This document shows, one piece after another, positions 22,370-34,026 of a stretch of DNA of 64,000 nt. The notes under the pieces were generated by a model, which did no database searches, was not told the DNA's origin, and worked only from the letters and a program-made list of their open reading frames with translations. The number at the start of each line of letters is the position of its first letter. Within the stretch, counting starts at the first letter, position 1. This stretch comes from Globodera rostochiensis. Lineage: Eukaryota; Nematoda; Chromadorea; Rhabditida; Heteroderidae. The stretch lies in assembly GCA_018350325.1 (NCBI GenBank), contig JAEVLN010000037.1, forward strand, positions 248,001 to 312,000, read 5' to 3'. The position numbers and the translations under genes were made by a program.

Positions 22370-23165
22370 CGGGCCAACTCCGTCCACCAACTCCGTCCCA
22401 GCCAACTCCGTCCCGCCAACTCCGTCCCAGCCAACTCCGTCCCGCCAACTCCGTCCCGAGCCAACTCCGTCCTGAGCCAACTCCGTCCCGGCCAACTCCG
22501 TCCCAGCTACAAATTTTAGATTCAAAAGAGTGATACTCAAATTTTTCAAATTTCGAAAAAGCATAAGGGGGGACCTTTTTGGTCAACATTTTTGAAAAGG
22601 GTTTTTATTCTTAAATAGTCTAGAAATATGTTATTTAATGCACTGACTACGTTTGTCAATAAAATTAAAAATGAGAATTTAAAACGGTTTTTGAATGGGT
22701 TGAAATTTTTGAAAATTACGGAAAAAACAACTCCAAAGCCGGATTGGCTTAGGCCTAAGCCTAACGAACCCCAACCTAGGGTAGCTTAGGCCTAAGCCTA
22801 ACGAACCCCAATCTAGGGTGGCTTAGGACTATGCCTAACTAATCCAAAGCTAGAGCGGCTTACAAATAAACCAGATCAATCCCCATTTGATTATTGAAGG
22901 CTTAGCGGAATTTCGGGCAATTACCGAATGAACACTTGAATTTATTTATTTTGTTTACATTACTTCATTTGTTTAACTTTGAAAAAATCTTTGTGAAATT
23001 TTTGTTTTTCTGGGGAGTTACTTTTTTGTAACTGGGACGGAGTTGGCTGGGACGGAGTTGGGACGGGACGGAGTTGGCTCGGGACGGAGTTGGCGGGACG
23101 GAGTTGGCTGGGACGGAGTTGGCTGGGACGGAGTTGGCGGGACGGAGTTGGCGGGACGGAGTTGA
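22370..23165. repeat. Inverted arrays of a GGACGGAGTTGG word
   Basis: 22373-22505 holds about ten units of CCAACTCCGTCCC. 23034-23162 holds about ten units of the reverse complement GGGACGGAGTTGG. The arrays flank about 530 bp that contains three TTAGGCCTAA-type palindromes. The direct repeat TCAACTGAAA occurs just outside each array (near 22353 and 23174). Open frames here come only from the repeat. Confidence 0.8.
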
Positions 23166-23364
23166 CCCCTACTCAACTGAAATGAGTAGGGCTGCCAAAA
23201 ATATGCACAAAAAGTGGCCAAAATATGCACATAAACATGCAAATAAAACAGTGAAATATGCATAAAATATGCATAAAAATCGCAAAATATGCACCAAATA
23301 TGCATAAAAAGTTGAAAATTTAGGGTGAAAATGTAGTTAAAAAAAAATTTATTCTCCATAGATT

Positions 23365-23556
23365 TTAACAGTTGTTTTTGCAATTGCAAATCAAAAATTT
23401 TTCAAGGTTTTCTGTCGTAAAGCTCATCCAGTTATCTGCCAGAATATGTTTGTAAATCGAAAAAGATCTCTCCACTTCGCAGGATTGAATTGGCGCATAT
23501 TTGAATTTTGCAATCACATCTGGTGGCAAATGCATTCTGTTCGTAACATATTCCAA
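23365..23556 (-). pseudogene. hAT transposase C-terminal (dimerisation) fragment
   Basis: The minus-strand reading gives 63 residues, including YAPIQSCEVERSFSIYKHIL and MSFTTENLEKFLICNCKN. This is the hallmark end of hAT transposases (an SxxVERSFSxxKxIL segment, then ENLxxxLxxxxN), the dimerisation domain. No catalytic domain or BED finger is seen beyond 23556 on this strand, where frames are broken, so it is a dead fragment. It starts about 180 bp inside a TAGGGCTGCCA terminus (23187), which looks like the other YAG-N-G element ends in this window. Confidence 0.7.
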
Positions 23557-24219
23557 GATGGTTGTGCAATGTCATTCGACTGGGAAAGGTGCGCTTGCAA
23601 TGCTTTTCAAGAAATTCTAAGTAAAGAAAGTTATTATGAAAAAAACAAAGTCCCGACTTTTGTTCGCAAATTCAAAAAAGAAGATGTTTTTCCTACTATT
23701 TAGACTACGTAGAATCCAGGAAAACCTAGAAATGAGAAATGCGCGATAGCAATCACCCGCTTGTTTTATACCTTTGATGGATGGCAAGGGCAATTAGGGT
23801 TTGAAAATTGGGGAGACATTTTGCCGGCTTAATAAAATCCGATTCACGGAATCGGAGGGAATATTTACCATGTCAATTAAATAAATTCATATTTCGTCGA
23901 TCCTAAATTAAAATTCGAACTCGAATCTTTTTTAAAACATTTTCATAGTGTCGTGTTTTCGGTGTCGCATTTTCCGGCCACGGTTGTTGGCGGTGTTGGA
24001 TATCCGGTTGAATCGGAGATTGGATTTGGAAAGTCGTTAAAAAGATATTTCTAGAAGTTTTCGGCGTCGTAGATACGAATCTGACTCTACTTGGACCAAT
24101 TCGAACACCGGACCCAAAGTCAAACAAATTTCAGTAACTAATTTTTTTTCAAAATTTACACTAAAATTTTAATGAAGAGTCACATTTGGCCAGACCCCAT
24201 TAGCGTAATTAAAAGGGTA

Positions 24220-24598
24220 CGCATCACTTCAGTGCCCACACTTCAGTGCCGGACACTTCAGTGCCCACACTTCAGTGCCGGACTCTTCAGTGCCCACACT
24301 TCAGTGCCGGACACTTCAGTGCCAGCACTTAAAAAGGATATAACTTTTTTTAAACTCAACGAAATCATACAATCAAGATGTCATTGGAAAGCTCTAAATG
24401 AGAAGAATCGTACAAAAAAAAAGCCAAGGCGGTTCAATCGTTTTTAAGAAGTTCAACGTGAAAAACACCCAAAATCAGGGCTTTTCATTGACATCTTGAT
24501 TGTTTGATTTGGTTGAGTTTAAAGAAAGTTATAGCCTTTTAATTGCTGGCACTGAAGTGTCCGGCACTGAAGTGTGGGCACTGAAATGATCGCCGCCG
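24220..24598. mobile_element. Inverted-repeat element, CACTTCAGTGCC family, copy 1
   Basis: The left arm has repeated CACTTCAGTGCC words followed by about 60 bp starting AAAAAGGATATAAC. The right arm is its inverse. A 14-bp direct repeat TAATTAAAAGGGTA flanks it (24206-24219, 24599-24612). No coding capacity. Confidence 0.75.
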
Positions 24599-25464
24599 TA
24601 ATTAAAAGGGTATTCGCTTCATTTATTATCATATTCAAATCATTATGCAATCAGGGGTGGACGAAAACAGAATTTTTCATTTTCGAAAACGAAACGAAAA
24701 AATTTTTTTAGGACGAAACCGAAAAAACGAAAATGTTTTTTTTCATTTACGAAAACGAAACGAAAAACAATTCTAGGACGAAAACGAAACTCGAAAACGA
24801 AAAAATATACGTTTTCGTACGAAACGAAACGAAAAAACCGAAAATTTTTTGGATGAGCAGGGGTGCCAATTTGCCCTTTATGGCAAATGCCATAATTTTG
24901 CCATATTTAGAATTTTGTAAAAATTTTTTATTTTTTGAAAATGAGAATTTCCCGAAAATAGTGCTACTTGATCTTCAAAAATTTAACGGCGCCTATCGGC
25001 AGTGCCGACCCACCCACCACCTTTTAAAAAAGCATTTTTTTGAAGATTCCTTAAGATAACCATAAAAAGCCATATTTTTGACCCGATGCCATAGAGTTGG
25101 CACTTCTGTGGATACGGGGGGGAGTCGGCGGTGCCGATAGGCGCCGCCGAGAAATTTTTTAAATTTGATCGGTTTTTGTTATGAAAATTGATCCAATAAT
25201 TCATAATTTTTCTTTAGTTTTGGATAAAAATTAAGAAAAAAGCATACGATTTGTGTAAGTTATAAAGGAAAGTTCGAAATATTTATTTTTAAAAGTGTAA
25301 AATAATTTTAAAACTTATTTCGGTTAACCGAAACCGAACCGAACCTTTCGGTTCGGTTTCAAACCGAACCGGACCTTTACCGAACCGAAGCTTTCGATTT
25401 CAAACCGAACCGAACCAATACCGAAAAAATTATCTGTTCGGTTCGGTTTGAAACCGACAGCCTT

Positions 25465-25750
25465 ACTCTTTTCTCTCTCTTTCTCTGACACCTTTTCCTT
25501 TCTTCCCCTCTTTTTTCTATCTCTTTCTCTGACACCTTTTCCTTTCTTCCCCTCTCTTTTCTCTCTCTTTCTCTGACACCTTTTCCTTTCTTCCCCTCTC
25601 TTTTCTCTCTCTTTCTCTGACACCTTTTCCTTTCTTCCCCTCTCTTTTCTATCTCTTTCTCTGACACCTTTTCCTTTCTTCCCCTCTCTTTTCTCTCTTT
25701 CTCTGACATCTTCCCCTCTCTTTTCTATCTCTTTCTCTGACACCTTTTCC
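25465..25750. repeat. CT-rich minisatellite, about 43-bp unit
   Basis: About six units of TCTCTTTCTCTGACACCTTT followed by TCCTTTCTTCCCC. The long minus-strand frames rich in Glu, Lys and Arg are repeat artefacts. Confidence 0.85.
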
Positions 25751-25952
25751 TCACTATTTCCTTTCTTCTCACATCGAAAGGGGACAGCGCTGCGACCAGC
25801 AGCAAATCAGCAGCGGTGGCGGCGTAAGCGTCAGCGACGCAGTCATTTGTCAATATCTCTGCCCTCATTCATTGTTTCGTTCTCTCTTTCTATCAAAGTC
25901 TCTTCTCTTTCCACTTCTTGACTCTAACAAATACCCACGTTTTCGTCCTTAC

Positions 25953-26110
25953 TATTAGGAGAGACCAGTGCCGAACCGGAGTCCGGCCGGATTTTCCGGG
26001 TCCGGTATCCGGCTTTTTTCCCCTACCGGCCGGATCCGGATTATCCGGAAAAATCTCTCCGGTAAATTTTCAAAATTCCGGATCCGTAAATTTGATTTCA
26101 CCGGTCCCTA
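25953..26110. mobile_element. hAT-like MITE, CCGGATCCGG-word family
   Basis: The left end is AGGAGAGACC and the right end CCGGTCCCTA. The flanks GTCCTTAC (25945-25952) and GTCCTTAA (26111-26118) agree at 7 of 8 positions. The interior is CCGGATTATCCGG-type words. Confidence 0.6.
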
Positions 26111-26224
26111 GTCCTTAATTTTCAAAAATAAAACATTTTTGAACGAACTTTTGTTTAATCATCTTGCTTTTTATTAAACACTTAAGGTCGCCGTTCGACA
26201 TTTTGCTAGAAGTAATTCATAAAT

Positions 26225-29200
26225 ATGTCCTGTTCAGCTTTATTTATTTTAGACACGAAAGGAAATGTAAGTGTGAATCATATTGTTACAAATGAATTTT
26301 ATTTAGTTGGTTTAGGTAATTATGTCCAGAAATTATAGAGGTGATGTTGATGTGAATGCCATTGAGAAGTTTATGCCATTGCTTGTGGAGCAGGAGGATG
26401 AAGGAAAGTCATCACCGGTTATTCAAAGGGGAGAGTTGAGCTACGTCTACATAAAGCACATGAACATTTACTGTGGGTTATCTACAGGGCCGTAGCGTAA
26501 GGGGCTCAGCCTCCTCCCACACCCCCCCCCCCCCCCTCCCGGAATGTTGTTTTATGAAAAACCATTTGGGGAGCTTGCTTAAACAAATTCCCCGGGGCAA
26601 TCCTGCGGTAACACTACGTTTTGCCAACTGTACATTTTGCCAACTTTGCGTTTTTTGGATTGTTTTGAGTATGTTTTTAGGCCAAAAAATGCCGAAAAAA
26701 TTTTGAAATCGAAAAATCTTCGAATTCGGGTCTGGGCTTCGAAATCGATTGAAATTTAAATTTTTGATGAGTTGGCAAAACGTACCATTTTGCTGGGTTG
26801 GCAAAACGTACGGGCACCCAATCCTGCAGAATGGGTGTCCCTAATTCATACTTTGTTATTTGAGCTAAAAAGCTATATCCGGGGATTTTCGGGGGTGCTG
26901 ATCACGAATCTGACCTTAGATATTGTCAAATAATGATAAATTTTCATTTTTGAAAAAAAAATTGGGACACCCATTCTGCAGGATTGCCTGCCCCGGCATT
27001 TCTTTACTATATGGGACTGGTTCAGGAATAAAAAAACGATTCCTCTCGCCACGCTGAGCCCGAATCCGCAAAATTTTGCACCGAAAACCACTAGTATGAA
27101 GAAAGTTACTAGCAAAATTAAGCTGGCTAAAACCCATAGGGGTGATCCTTTTGGTCAAAAAATGTGGAAAATATTTTCGTTGTGAAAATTGTATGAAAAT
27201 ATGTTATTTTGATGCATTGATTACGAATCAGTCAATAAAAATTTATTTAAGTCGGTTTTAGAGCCCGGCAGACATTTTTGAAAATTGAGGAAAAACAACT
27301 ACCTTAATTTACTAGTAACTTTCTTCCTAGTAGGTTCCGGTCCGCCTCTGTTTTAACTATTTCCAGACTCCGGACCAGCAAACATTTTGCCGAAAATTCA
27401 AAAGTTTTTAAAAATCAATTTTGGCCTTAAGCTCCCCGAGGGGAATCAAATGGGGGTATAATATCATTTATATGGCAAATCGTTTACGTCCATATTCTTG
27501 ACATTTACCAAACAATAATACCAATTTAAATCTTTGTTTATTTAGTGGTGTCATTGTCGAAAAAAAACGCAAATGTTGCGATGGTGCTTTCATTCCTTTA
27601 CAAATGCGTGGAAACTTTTGTTTGCTACTTCAAAGACCTGGAGGAGGAGTCGGTCAGAGATAATTTTGTCGTCATCTACGAGTTGCTGGACGAACTGCTC
27701 GACTTCGGCTACCCGCAAACCACTGAGCCGAGAATTTTGCAAGAATATATAACCCAAGAAACTCATCAACTTGAAATTGCGCCAAGACCGCCCATGGCAG
27801 TGACTAATGTAAATTGGGTGGACAAGAGACGGCACGGCACTTTTATAGAAGAGGGGTCGGGTTTTTTCAGTAATACTACAGTTAGTGCCCCTCAATTTTT
27901 GAATTTCTTAAAAGTCGTCAAAACATGTTTCTGAGCAGTTTTAGGGTCGATGAATCCGAATAGGACCTTTCGAACCTCGTACCCGAATTCAAACAATGGA
28001 AAAATCAAATTTTTCCAACAAATCAATTTTGGCCGGATTAATTTGTTGCTTCATAAATAATTTGGTGCTAAAGTTGGTTTTTGGAAAATTTGAATTTTCA
28101 AAACATTGTTCAAATTTGGGTACGAGGTTCGAAATTAGTCTAAATGGAGGTCCCCCAATCCAAAACACGTTTTGCACGACTTTTAATTTAAAAAAAAATG
28201 GGGGGCACCAACTTTAGTATTACCGTTTTTTTCAATGCAAAACCAAAGGGGGGGGGTCTCTATTAGTCAAAATTTATGTAGATTTTTTTATTTAAAGCAT
28301 GCTTCAATAAATTAAATTTTTTTTTAAATAACATTAAATGGTCTAATGGTTTTGCATTTGAAAAAAAAACTTTTGACTCCTCCTATAAAAATGCCAGAGA
28401 CGCGATTTGGTGATCACAAAGCACAAATTTAGGCCGTTTCATGGAGATCCGAAGGGCTTAAGTACAGGAAGAACGAAGTGTTTCTTGATGTGATAGAATC
28501 AGTCAATTTATTGGTGAGGAGCGCATTCAATGGCTTCAAAACTTATTCTTAGTTTTTTTGTTTATTAATTTTGAGAAGATTTTTTTTTCTTAAAAAAAAA
28601 ATCAAAAACAATAATTACTATAATTAAATTTCATATTAGGCAAATGCAAACGGAACGGTGCTGAGAAGCGAAATTGTCGGCTCAATTCGAATGCGTGTGA
28701 TACTGTCGGGCATGCCCGAACTTCGCCTTGGACTAAACGACAAAGTGTTGTTTCAATCGGTTGGACGTGAGTGATCGGAAATAAAATTGGCTAATATGGA
28801 GTTTACGTAACACGTACTATAAAAATCATATATCAATTGATTCCTCTCATCGAGCTGAGCACGAATCTGGCAAAAAAAATTTTTTTTTGCGGAAACCACT
28901 ATAATGCATGTTATAGCCAATTTGACAAAAAAAAAAACCCTAGGAGACAGGGCCGTGTATCTAGAGCAACTTTTCGGGTGGGGCCAAGCCAATGCATTTT
29001 TGGGGTTTATTGCATTTTTCTTAAGCAATTTTTCCCAAAAGTTCGATTTTTCGTTATTAAAGATATTTTTCGAGTTTTTGATTTAATTTGTTAAGAAAAT
29101 CGGCCCAAAAATGATTTATTTTGCTAAACAGAAGGCTATCGATCGATCCTTCATAACCTGAAAGGAATTTGCTCTGCCTGATTCCAAGTGTATAACCCTA

Positions 29201-30556
29201 TGGTTTTTTTACTGAAAAAAAATTTGCGGATGGGGGGGGCAGGGTTTCGCGCAAAATTTTTCCAGATTTGTGCTGCTCAGCTCGATGGAGGGGACTCGAT
29301 TTTGGTAGCATTTAGAGCGTGTATTACGTAAACTCAATTTTTTTTTTTGCATAAAATTTGAGAGTCATTTTATTCAAAAAAAAAGGAAGCAGAGGAAAGG
29401 CCGTGGAATTGGAGGATGTGAAGTTCCATCAATGCGTCCGGCTTTCCCGTTTCGAAAGTGAGCGCACAATCAGTTTCATTCCGCCAGACGGCGAATTCGA
29501 ACTGATGAATTATCGCCTGTCCGCAACAATCAAACCGCTGATTTGGGTTGAGGTCCAGCTGGAGAAGTACACGCATTCCCGTGTGGAATATATTGTGAAG
29601 GTAAATCAAAACTTCAAAAATTCGGCCATTTGAACCGTTTTAGGAGGGGTAAGGGTCCCGGGAAACATTTTTTTTTGGAGATTTAACGAATTTGTTATGA
29701 AAATTGCGAATGTTGCAACACAAAAAGGTCGTCCCCTTATGTTTTTTTGCTCAAATTTTAAGGGACTCATCGAAAGTCCAATGATTGGATACCCCCTCCC
29801 CCCCCCCCCCCTAATTTCGACCGATTTCGAACCAGGGCATTCGAATTCTCTATTTTAACTTATCAAACAAAAACACTTGAGGCAAAGTCCCAGTTCAAAC
29901 GGCAATCGATCGCAAACCACGTGGAGATAATTGTGCCAGTACAAAACGATGCCGATTCGCCCAAATTCAAGAGTACTGTCGGTTCGGCACGTTATGCGCC
30001 AGAGATCAGTGCATTTGTTTGGACAATACGCAGTTTCCCTGGTAATTTGCCCGTTTCATCTGTTCCTGTTTCGCTCACAATTTTTGTGTACTTTACATTA
30101 GAGTTGGATGGGACTGGCACTGAAATAATGTTCCGTTTTTTTCATTTTGGTACTGAAATTTTGGTTTAATAATGGTCCCGGTTTTTTATCAATCTCTTTT
30201 TTATTTTCTCCATTCTCAGTTTTTTTGACCGGGAATTTTTCTGTCCCGGTCTCGAATTTTTCCAAAATCCTTGCATCTTCAGGTGGGCGAGAATATCTGA
30301 TGCGTGCCCACTTCAATTTGCCATCCATCGAAGGTGAAGACAACGAGGGAAAAGTGCCAATGAGTGTTAAGTTCGAGATCCCGTACTTCACAACTTCGGG
30401 TCTTCAGGTGTTAATTAGTCTTCTCATTAAGGAACGTAATGAGTTCCTTATTTACATCAGGTGCGCTATCTAAAGATTATAGAAAAGAGTGGCTACCAGG
30501 CGCTGCCCTGGGTCAGATACGTCACCCAGAACGGGGATTATCAGATACGGATGTGA
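26225..30556 (+). CDS. AP-1 clathrin adaptor complex, mu (medium) subunit
   Basis: Nine exons: 26225-26266, 26316-26472, 27546-27808, 28433-28513, 28640-28766, 29386-29600, 29882-30041, 30283-30407, 30461-30556. All phases fit, giving 421 residues against 423 in the human protein. It is the cargo-binding subunit of AP-1 and recognises tyrosine-based sorting signals for traffic between the trans-Golgi and endosomes. The longin-like N-terminus shows [11 protein letters not shown], then [26 protein letters not shown] and [20 protein letters not shown], then DFGYPQTT. The mu-homology domain shows [66 protein letters not shown] and [22 protein letters not shown] and GFYP-type spacing match AP-1 better than AP-2. 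The gene looks intact and slowly evolving. Its introns 2 and 5 hold repeats. Confidence 0.96.
26473..27545. repeat. AP-1 mu intron 2 with inverted-repeat material
   Basis: This 1,073-bp intron holds a C tract (26522-26537) and an inverted pair (CAATCCTGCAGAATGGGTGT near 26819; ACACCCATTCTGCAGGATTG near 26967). The second word recurs near 31043 outside the gene, so it is a dispersed repeat. No coding sequence recognised. Confidence 0.6.
28797..29336. mobile_element. Inverted-repeat element in AP-1 mu intron 5
   Basis: The left end is GAGTTTACGTAACACG. The right end is GTGTATTACGTAAACTC. Further inside, CATCGAGCTGAGCACGAATC is inverted against GATTTGTGCTGCTCAGCTCG. Total about 540 bp, no coding capacity. 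It is inserted only about 30 bp after the donor and 50 bp before the acceptor. Confidence 0.7.
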
Positions 30557-31924
30557 TCATTTTTTTTTGCGAGTTGCCTTTCGTTTCGAATGTGTCGTGT
30601 TAAATTCAAATGCCTTGTTTTACATTATCAAAATTGCATCTGTGATACCGTCGAACAACAACAAATATATGAAAACGTCACTACTGTTCATTTTACATTT
30701 TGTCGGAATTTAATTTTAAACTGTTAATAAATTACTAATTCCTTGAAGTTGCCATCTCCACATCCTGTCGCGCCTACAAAATGAATAATAATGTGCATAA
30801 TCTCTATTTTTTTGTGGAATTTCGTCGAAGATTTGTGTTAAACTAAATTCAATTCGAGTTGGAGTTTTTGCTCATCCGTATTTGAAATGACCAACAATGG
30901 TTGAAAGACTAAAATCTCGAATTCGGGTCCGGGGTTCGAAATCGGGCAAAATGGAGGTCAGATCGGATTGTGCGTCCCAGAACAGCCCTGAAAACTATTT
31001 TCTAACGACTTTATAAAATGTTTTCATTTAAAAAAAAAAATTGGGATCCCCATTCTGCAGGATAGCCGGCACTAAAAAATAATGTTCGGCATTTTTCGGT
31101 ATACGGGTCGGTTATTCTTTGGCACTTTCGGTATTCCGATCGGCACTGATCGTTCATGTCTTCCTCAGTTTCATTTCTCTTTGAGCTTCATCTCTACACA
31201 CGAGTCAGCATTAATCAATTTAAAGAACACATGAATGATGCGATTAAAATGTACTAAGTATTTTGGTTGGTAGCAGGAATTTATGAATTAATAAAATAAT
31301 AAAAAAATTTGCTTGAATTATATTTTTAGGCATTCAAAATATTTTGCATTTTTATGAGCTGGATTAACTGTTTGATCTTCCTTCTTCTTAATTCACTTTA
31401 TCAATTTAAAAAAATGACTTTGCTTTTTCTTCATCACTTTGTTGGTTTTATTTAGCAGAGGCAAATATTATTATAAAAAATCATAATATAATTTAAAATA
31501 ATAACATTTTAGCATTATACTGCATGGCCGATCGCGGCTGGAGTGATCGCTCAACTGATTTCTGATCACCTTGAATCAGTCTCTGATCACTTGGAAACAC
31601 ATTCAGCGGCACTTTTCGACCAAAAAAGTGGCGTTGATTAAGGTGATCATTTGACTGATCACGTTTTTCAGGCCATACTCAACAAAACCATATAATCACA
31701 TCGACTTTTAAGCTTAAAAATCAAAAAATATGAGTCATCATTGCATGTTCTATTTGTACATATTTTCATTTCCTTTTTTAGCTTAATGTTTGGCCGTTTT
31801 TGAACACATTTTTTTAAAGAAGCTCTCTTCTGACTCAATATTTTGCTGCTCTTGCCTTTACAAGCTGATGCTGTTTCATTCAAATATTTTCAAGAAAAAA
31901 AAACTAAACTCGTAATCTTATAAA
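30557..31924. other. Intergenic region
   Basis: No gene recognised. A polyadenylation-like AATAAA lies near 30725. Repeat fragments include CCCATTCTGCAGGAT near 31049 and CGGTATACGGGTCGGTT words near 31095. A cluster of TGATCA words lies near 31540-31660. Confidence 0.45.
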
Positions 31925-33166
31925 ATGTTGCTTCCTTTCTGCCATTGTTACTGCTTCCTCTTTTTTCTTCTTTCAATTAATGCATTGGTCATTTTGCCTG
32001 CTTTAGGTAATTTTATTTAAATCTTACAAAAAATATTTAGAATTTTTTTCCTATCAAAATATGATGTAATAAGCTTTTATATTTTAACAAAAAAATATTA
32101 TAATTTTTTAATTAATATCTAAAGTTTATAGTAGAGTAGGCCGGGATCGGAATCGGGCAGGATTATCCCGGTTTTTGAAAAAGCAAAATCTCGATCCCGG
32201 TCCCGGTCCCGGTTCGAGATGTTGATCCCGATCCCGGCTTTCACGATCCCGGTCAATCCCGATCCCGGTTTTTACCAAAAATCCCGATCCCGGTTTTTAC
32301 CAAAAATCCCGATCCCGGCCTACTCTATTTATAGCAAACATAATTTTGATCTTTTTAAATAATTAACAAACGAATATTAATTGTGAACTATAATAATTTA
32401 GCCCTAAACTGTGAGGGTCGAGCGGATGGAACGTTGGGAGCAGTGAAGTCGGGAAAATGTTACAACAAATTCGGCAAGTGCGCTTATGGCAAAATGTTCA
32501 CATTCGAATGCCCAGATGAACTGTTCTACAACGAGGAAACCGAGAGTAAGAGGAGGAAATGAAAACTAATAAAATTAAAGTTTTTAATTATTATCAAATT
32601 TTTAGATTGTAATTTTTTTCATCCAATATTTGTCACAAAAGTTTATTAATTGTTATGTATATTTTTGTAAAAATGAATTTTAAATATTTTCCACTTAACC
32701 TAAAAAATTTCAAATTAACATAAGGGAACTTTACAGAATGCGATTACAAAGCTGAGATTGTTGCATGTGGAGGGAAACCTTCGGTTCCCAGATTTGATTG
32801 TTCTGGTTGATTTTTACAAATTAAATTCTTAAATTTTCAAATTTTTTTTTGACAGAAGTTGAGAATGGTCTTTACACCGTTGAACATTGTTTTTCATCAG
32901 TTTTTTACTCGTGCAATGCAGGCCAAGCTACCCAAATGCGCTGCTCGGCCGGACTTTTGTTTGATCAGACCAAAAAATTGTGTGAATTCCCTGATCGGTG
33001 TAAAAAAATGTGAGAAAATTCTTGCTAATTTAAATTAATTGTAAAAACATTTTTAACAAAATGTGTTAAAATTAAATTAATGAGTATAACAATACTTTTC
33101 AAATTCAGTCCACTTTATTCAACTGATCCGCCTCCTCTTCCTTCATCCACGGCTTCAATCGGATGA
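31925..33166 (+). CDS. Small secreted protein with two chitin-binding (peritrophin-type) domains
   Basis: Exons: 31925-32006, 32402-32545, 32737-32805, 32856-33009, 33109-33166 (168 residues). If the last intron is not used, it ends at the TGA at 33011-33013 (150 residues). Residues 1-27 are a signal peptide (MLLPFCHCYCFLFFLL, then SINALVILPAL). Two six-cysteine type-2 chitin-binding domains follow. The first runs from NCEGRADG through GKCAYGKMFTFECPDELFYN to CDYKAEIVAC. The second runs from ENGLYTVEHCFSSVFYSC through MRCSAGLLFD to LCEFPDRC. Such domains bind chitin in eggshell, cuticle-related or gut matrices. The short Pro/Ser/Thr-rich tail (STDPPPLPSS) of the longer form would suit O-glycosylation. 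The exact substrate and tissue are unknown. Confidence 0.85.
32132..32327. mobile_element. hAT-like MITE, CCCGATCCCGG-word family
   Basis: It lies in intron 1 of the chitin-binding gene. The ends are TAGAGTAGGCCGGGATC and GATCCCGGCCTACTCTA (17-bp inverted repeats). TTTATAG lies on both sides, shifted by one base. The interior is CCCGGTCCCGGTCCCGG/ATCCCGATCCC words. Confidence 0.75.
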
Positions 33167-34026
33167 CGAAGACGACCCCCTTAAATGGGCATCGATGATC
33201 AGTAATCAGAAAAAGAGGCAAAAAGTCCCAAAATGAGCTGAGTAGTTTCGGATTGAAAGTCGTATTGATTTGAGTATAAAATATTGAAATATAATTTAAT
33301 TGAAATATATTTAAATCTAATTAAATCGTAAATTATTATTATTAGTGGGTCCGACAAAGAATCATTTAAATTTAGCAATTGATTAGTAAATGTAACATCA
33401 AATTTATGTGCATGGTGGACAAAAAATAACTAGTTAATTGCATTTAATGTGATTGATGATCATAAATGTTTTTTTGTCCAATTTAGGTCTAATTATTATT
33501 CAATACATTTAAGTCTGTTAATGACTTAATGCTAATCTTCCAAATGAGGAACATTTAGTATGACGTGTTTTTTCAATTTTGAATTACAAATTTGGGTTAA
33601 TCTTCATTAAACATTTGCTGGGTATTAAAATTAACAATCAAAAAACTAGACAATTCACTTAATAAATTTTCCTAATTTGTCAACATATTTTGAACGCGAT
33701 TGCGCTAATGGGCAAGGACGAGAACCCGTTTGGCCTTCTTGAACTTTCGCAATAAAAACTGAACTGAAAATTTAGTAAAGCGATCCTATTCACATTAATC
33801 ATCACACATTGTGAAGGTCCAATCACTCTGATCAGCCGAGGAACTCCATTTGAATGGATGATACCTTCTGATACCTTCTCTGATGACACTGATCAAGTTC
33901 ACCAATTCCCGTCCCCCACCATTTCATTTTGTTTTAGGGAAAACAAAACATTCGTAAAATATTCCCATTAAATTTGGCGAAAAATATATTTTTTTTAATT
34001 ATATTTCAATTTTTTAATATAGTAGA
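33167..34026. other. AT-rich intergenic region
   Basis: No exon, RNA gene or repeat family recognised. It contains the promoter of the downstream secreted-protein gene, but no motif stands out. Confidence 0.5.

Larger units (their letters stand above)
22223..26224. other. Repeat-dense intergenic region
   Basis: About 4 kb without a gene model. In order: inverted CCAACTCCGTCCC arrays with TTAGGCCTAA palindromes between them (22370-23165), a stretch of AAAATATGCA words with a hAT transposase remnant (23186-23703), an inverted-repeat element with CACTTCAGTGCC words (24220-24598), AAAACGAAAACG and CGGTTCGGTT word elements (24655-25450), a CT-rich minisatellite (25465-25750) and a CCGGATCCGG-word MITE (25953-26110). 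Confidence 0.7.

Noticed and set aside
22337..22564. Frames through the CCAACTCCGTCCC array
   Set aside because: Repeat-only peptides on both strands, lying in the presumed 3' flank of the glutathione synthetase-like gene.
25324..25743. Minus-strand Glu/Lys/Arg-rich frames
   Set aside because: Translation of a CT-rich minisatellite, with no start context, splice sites or conservation.
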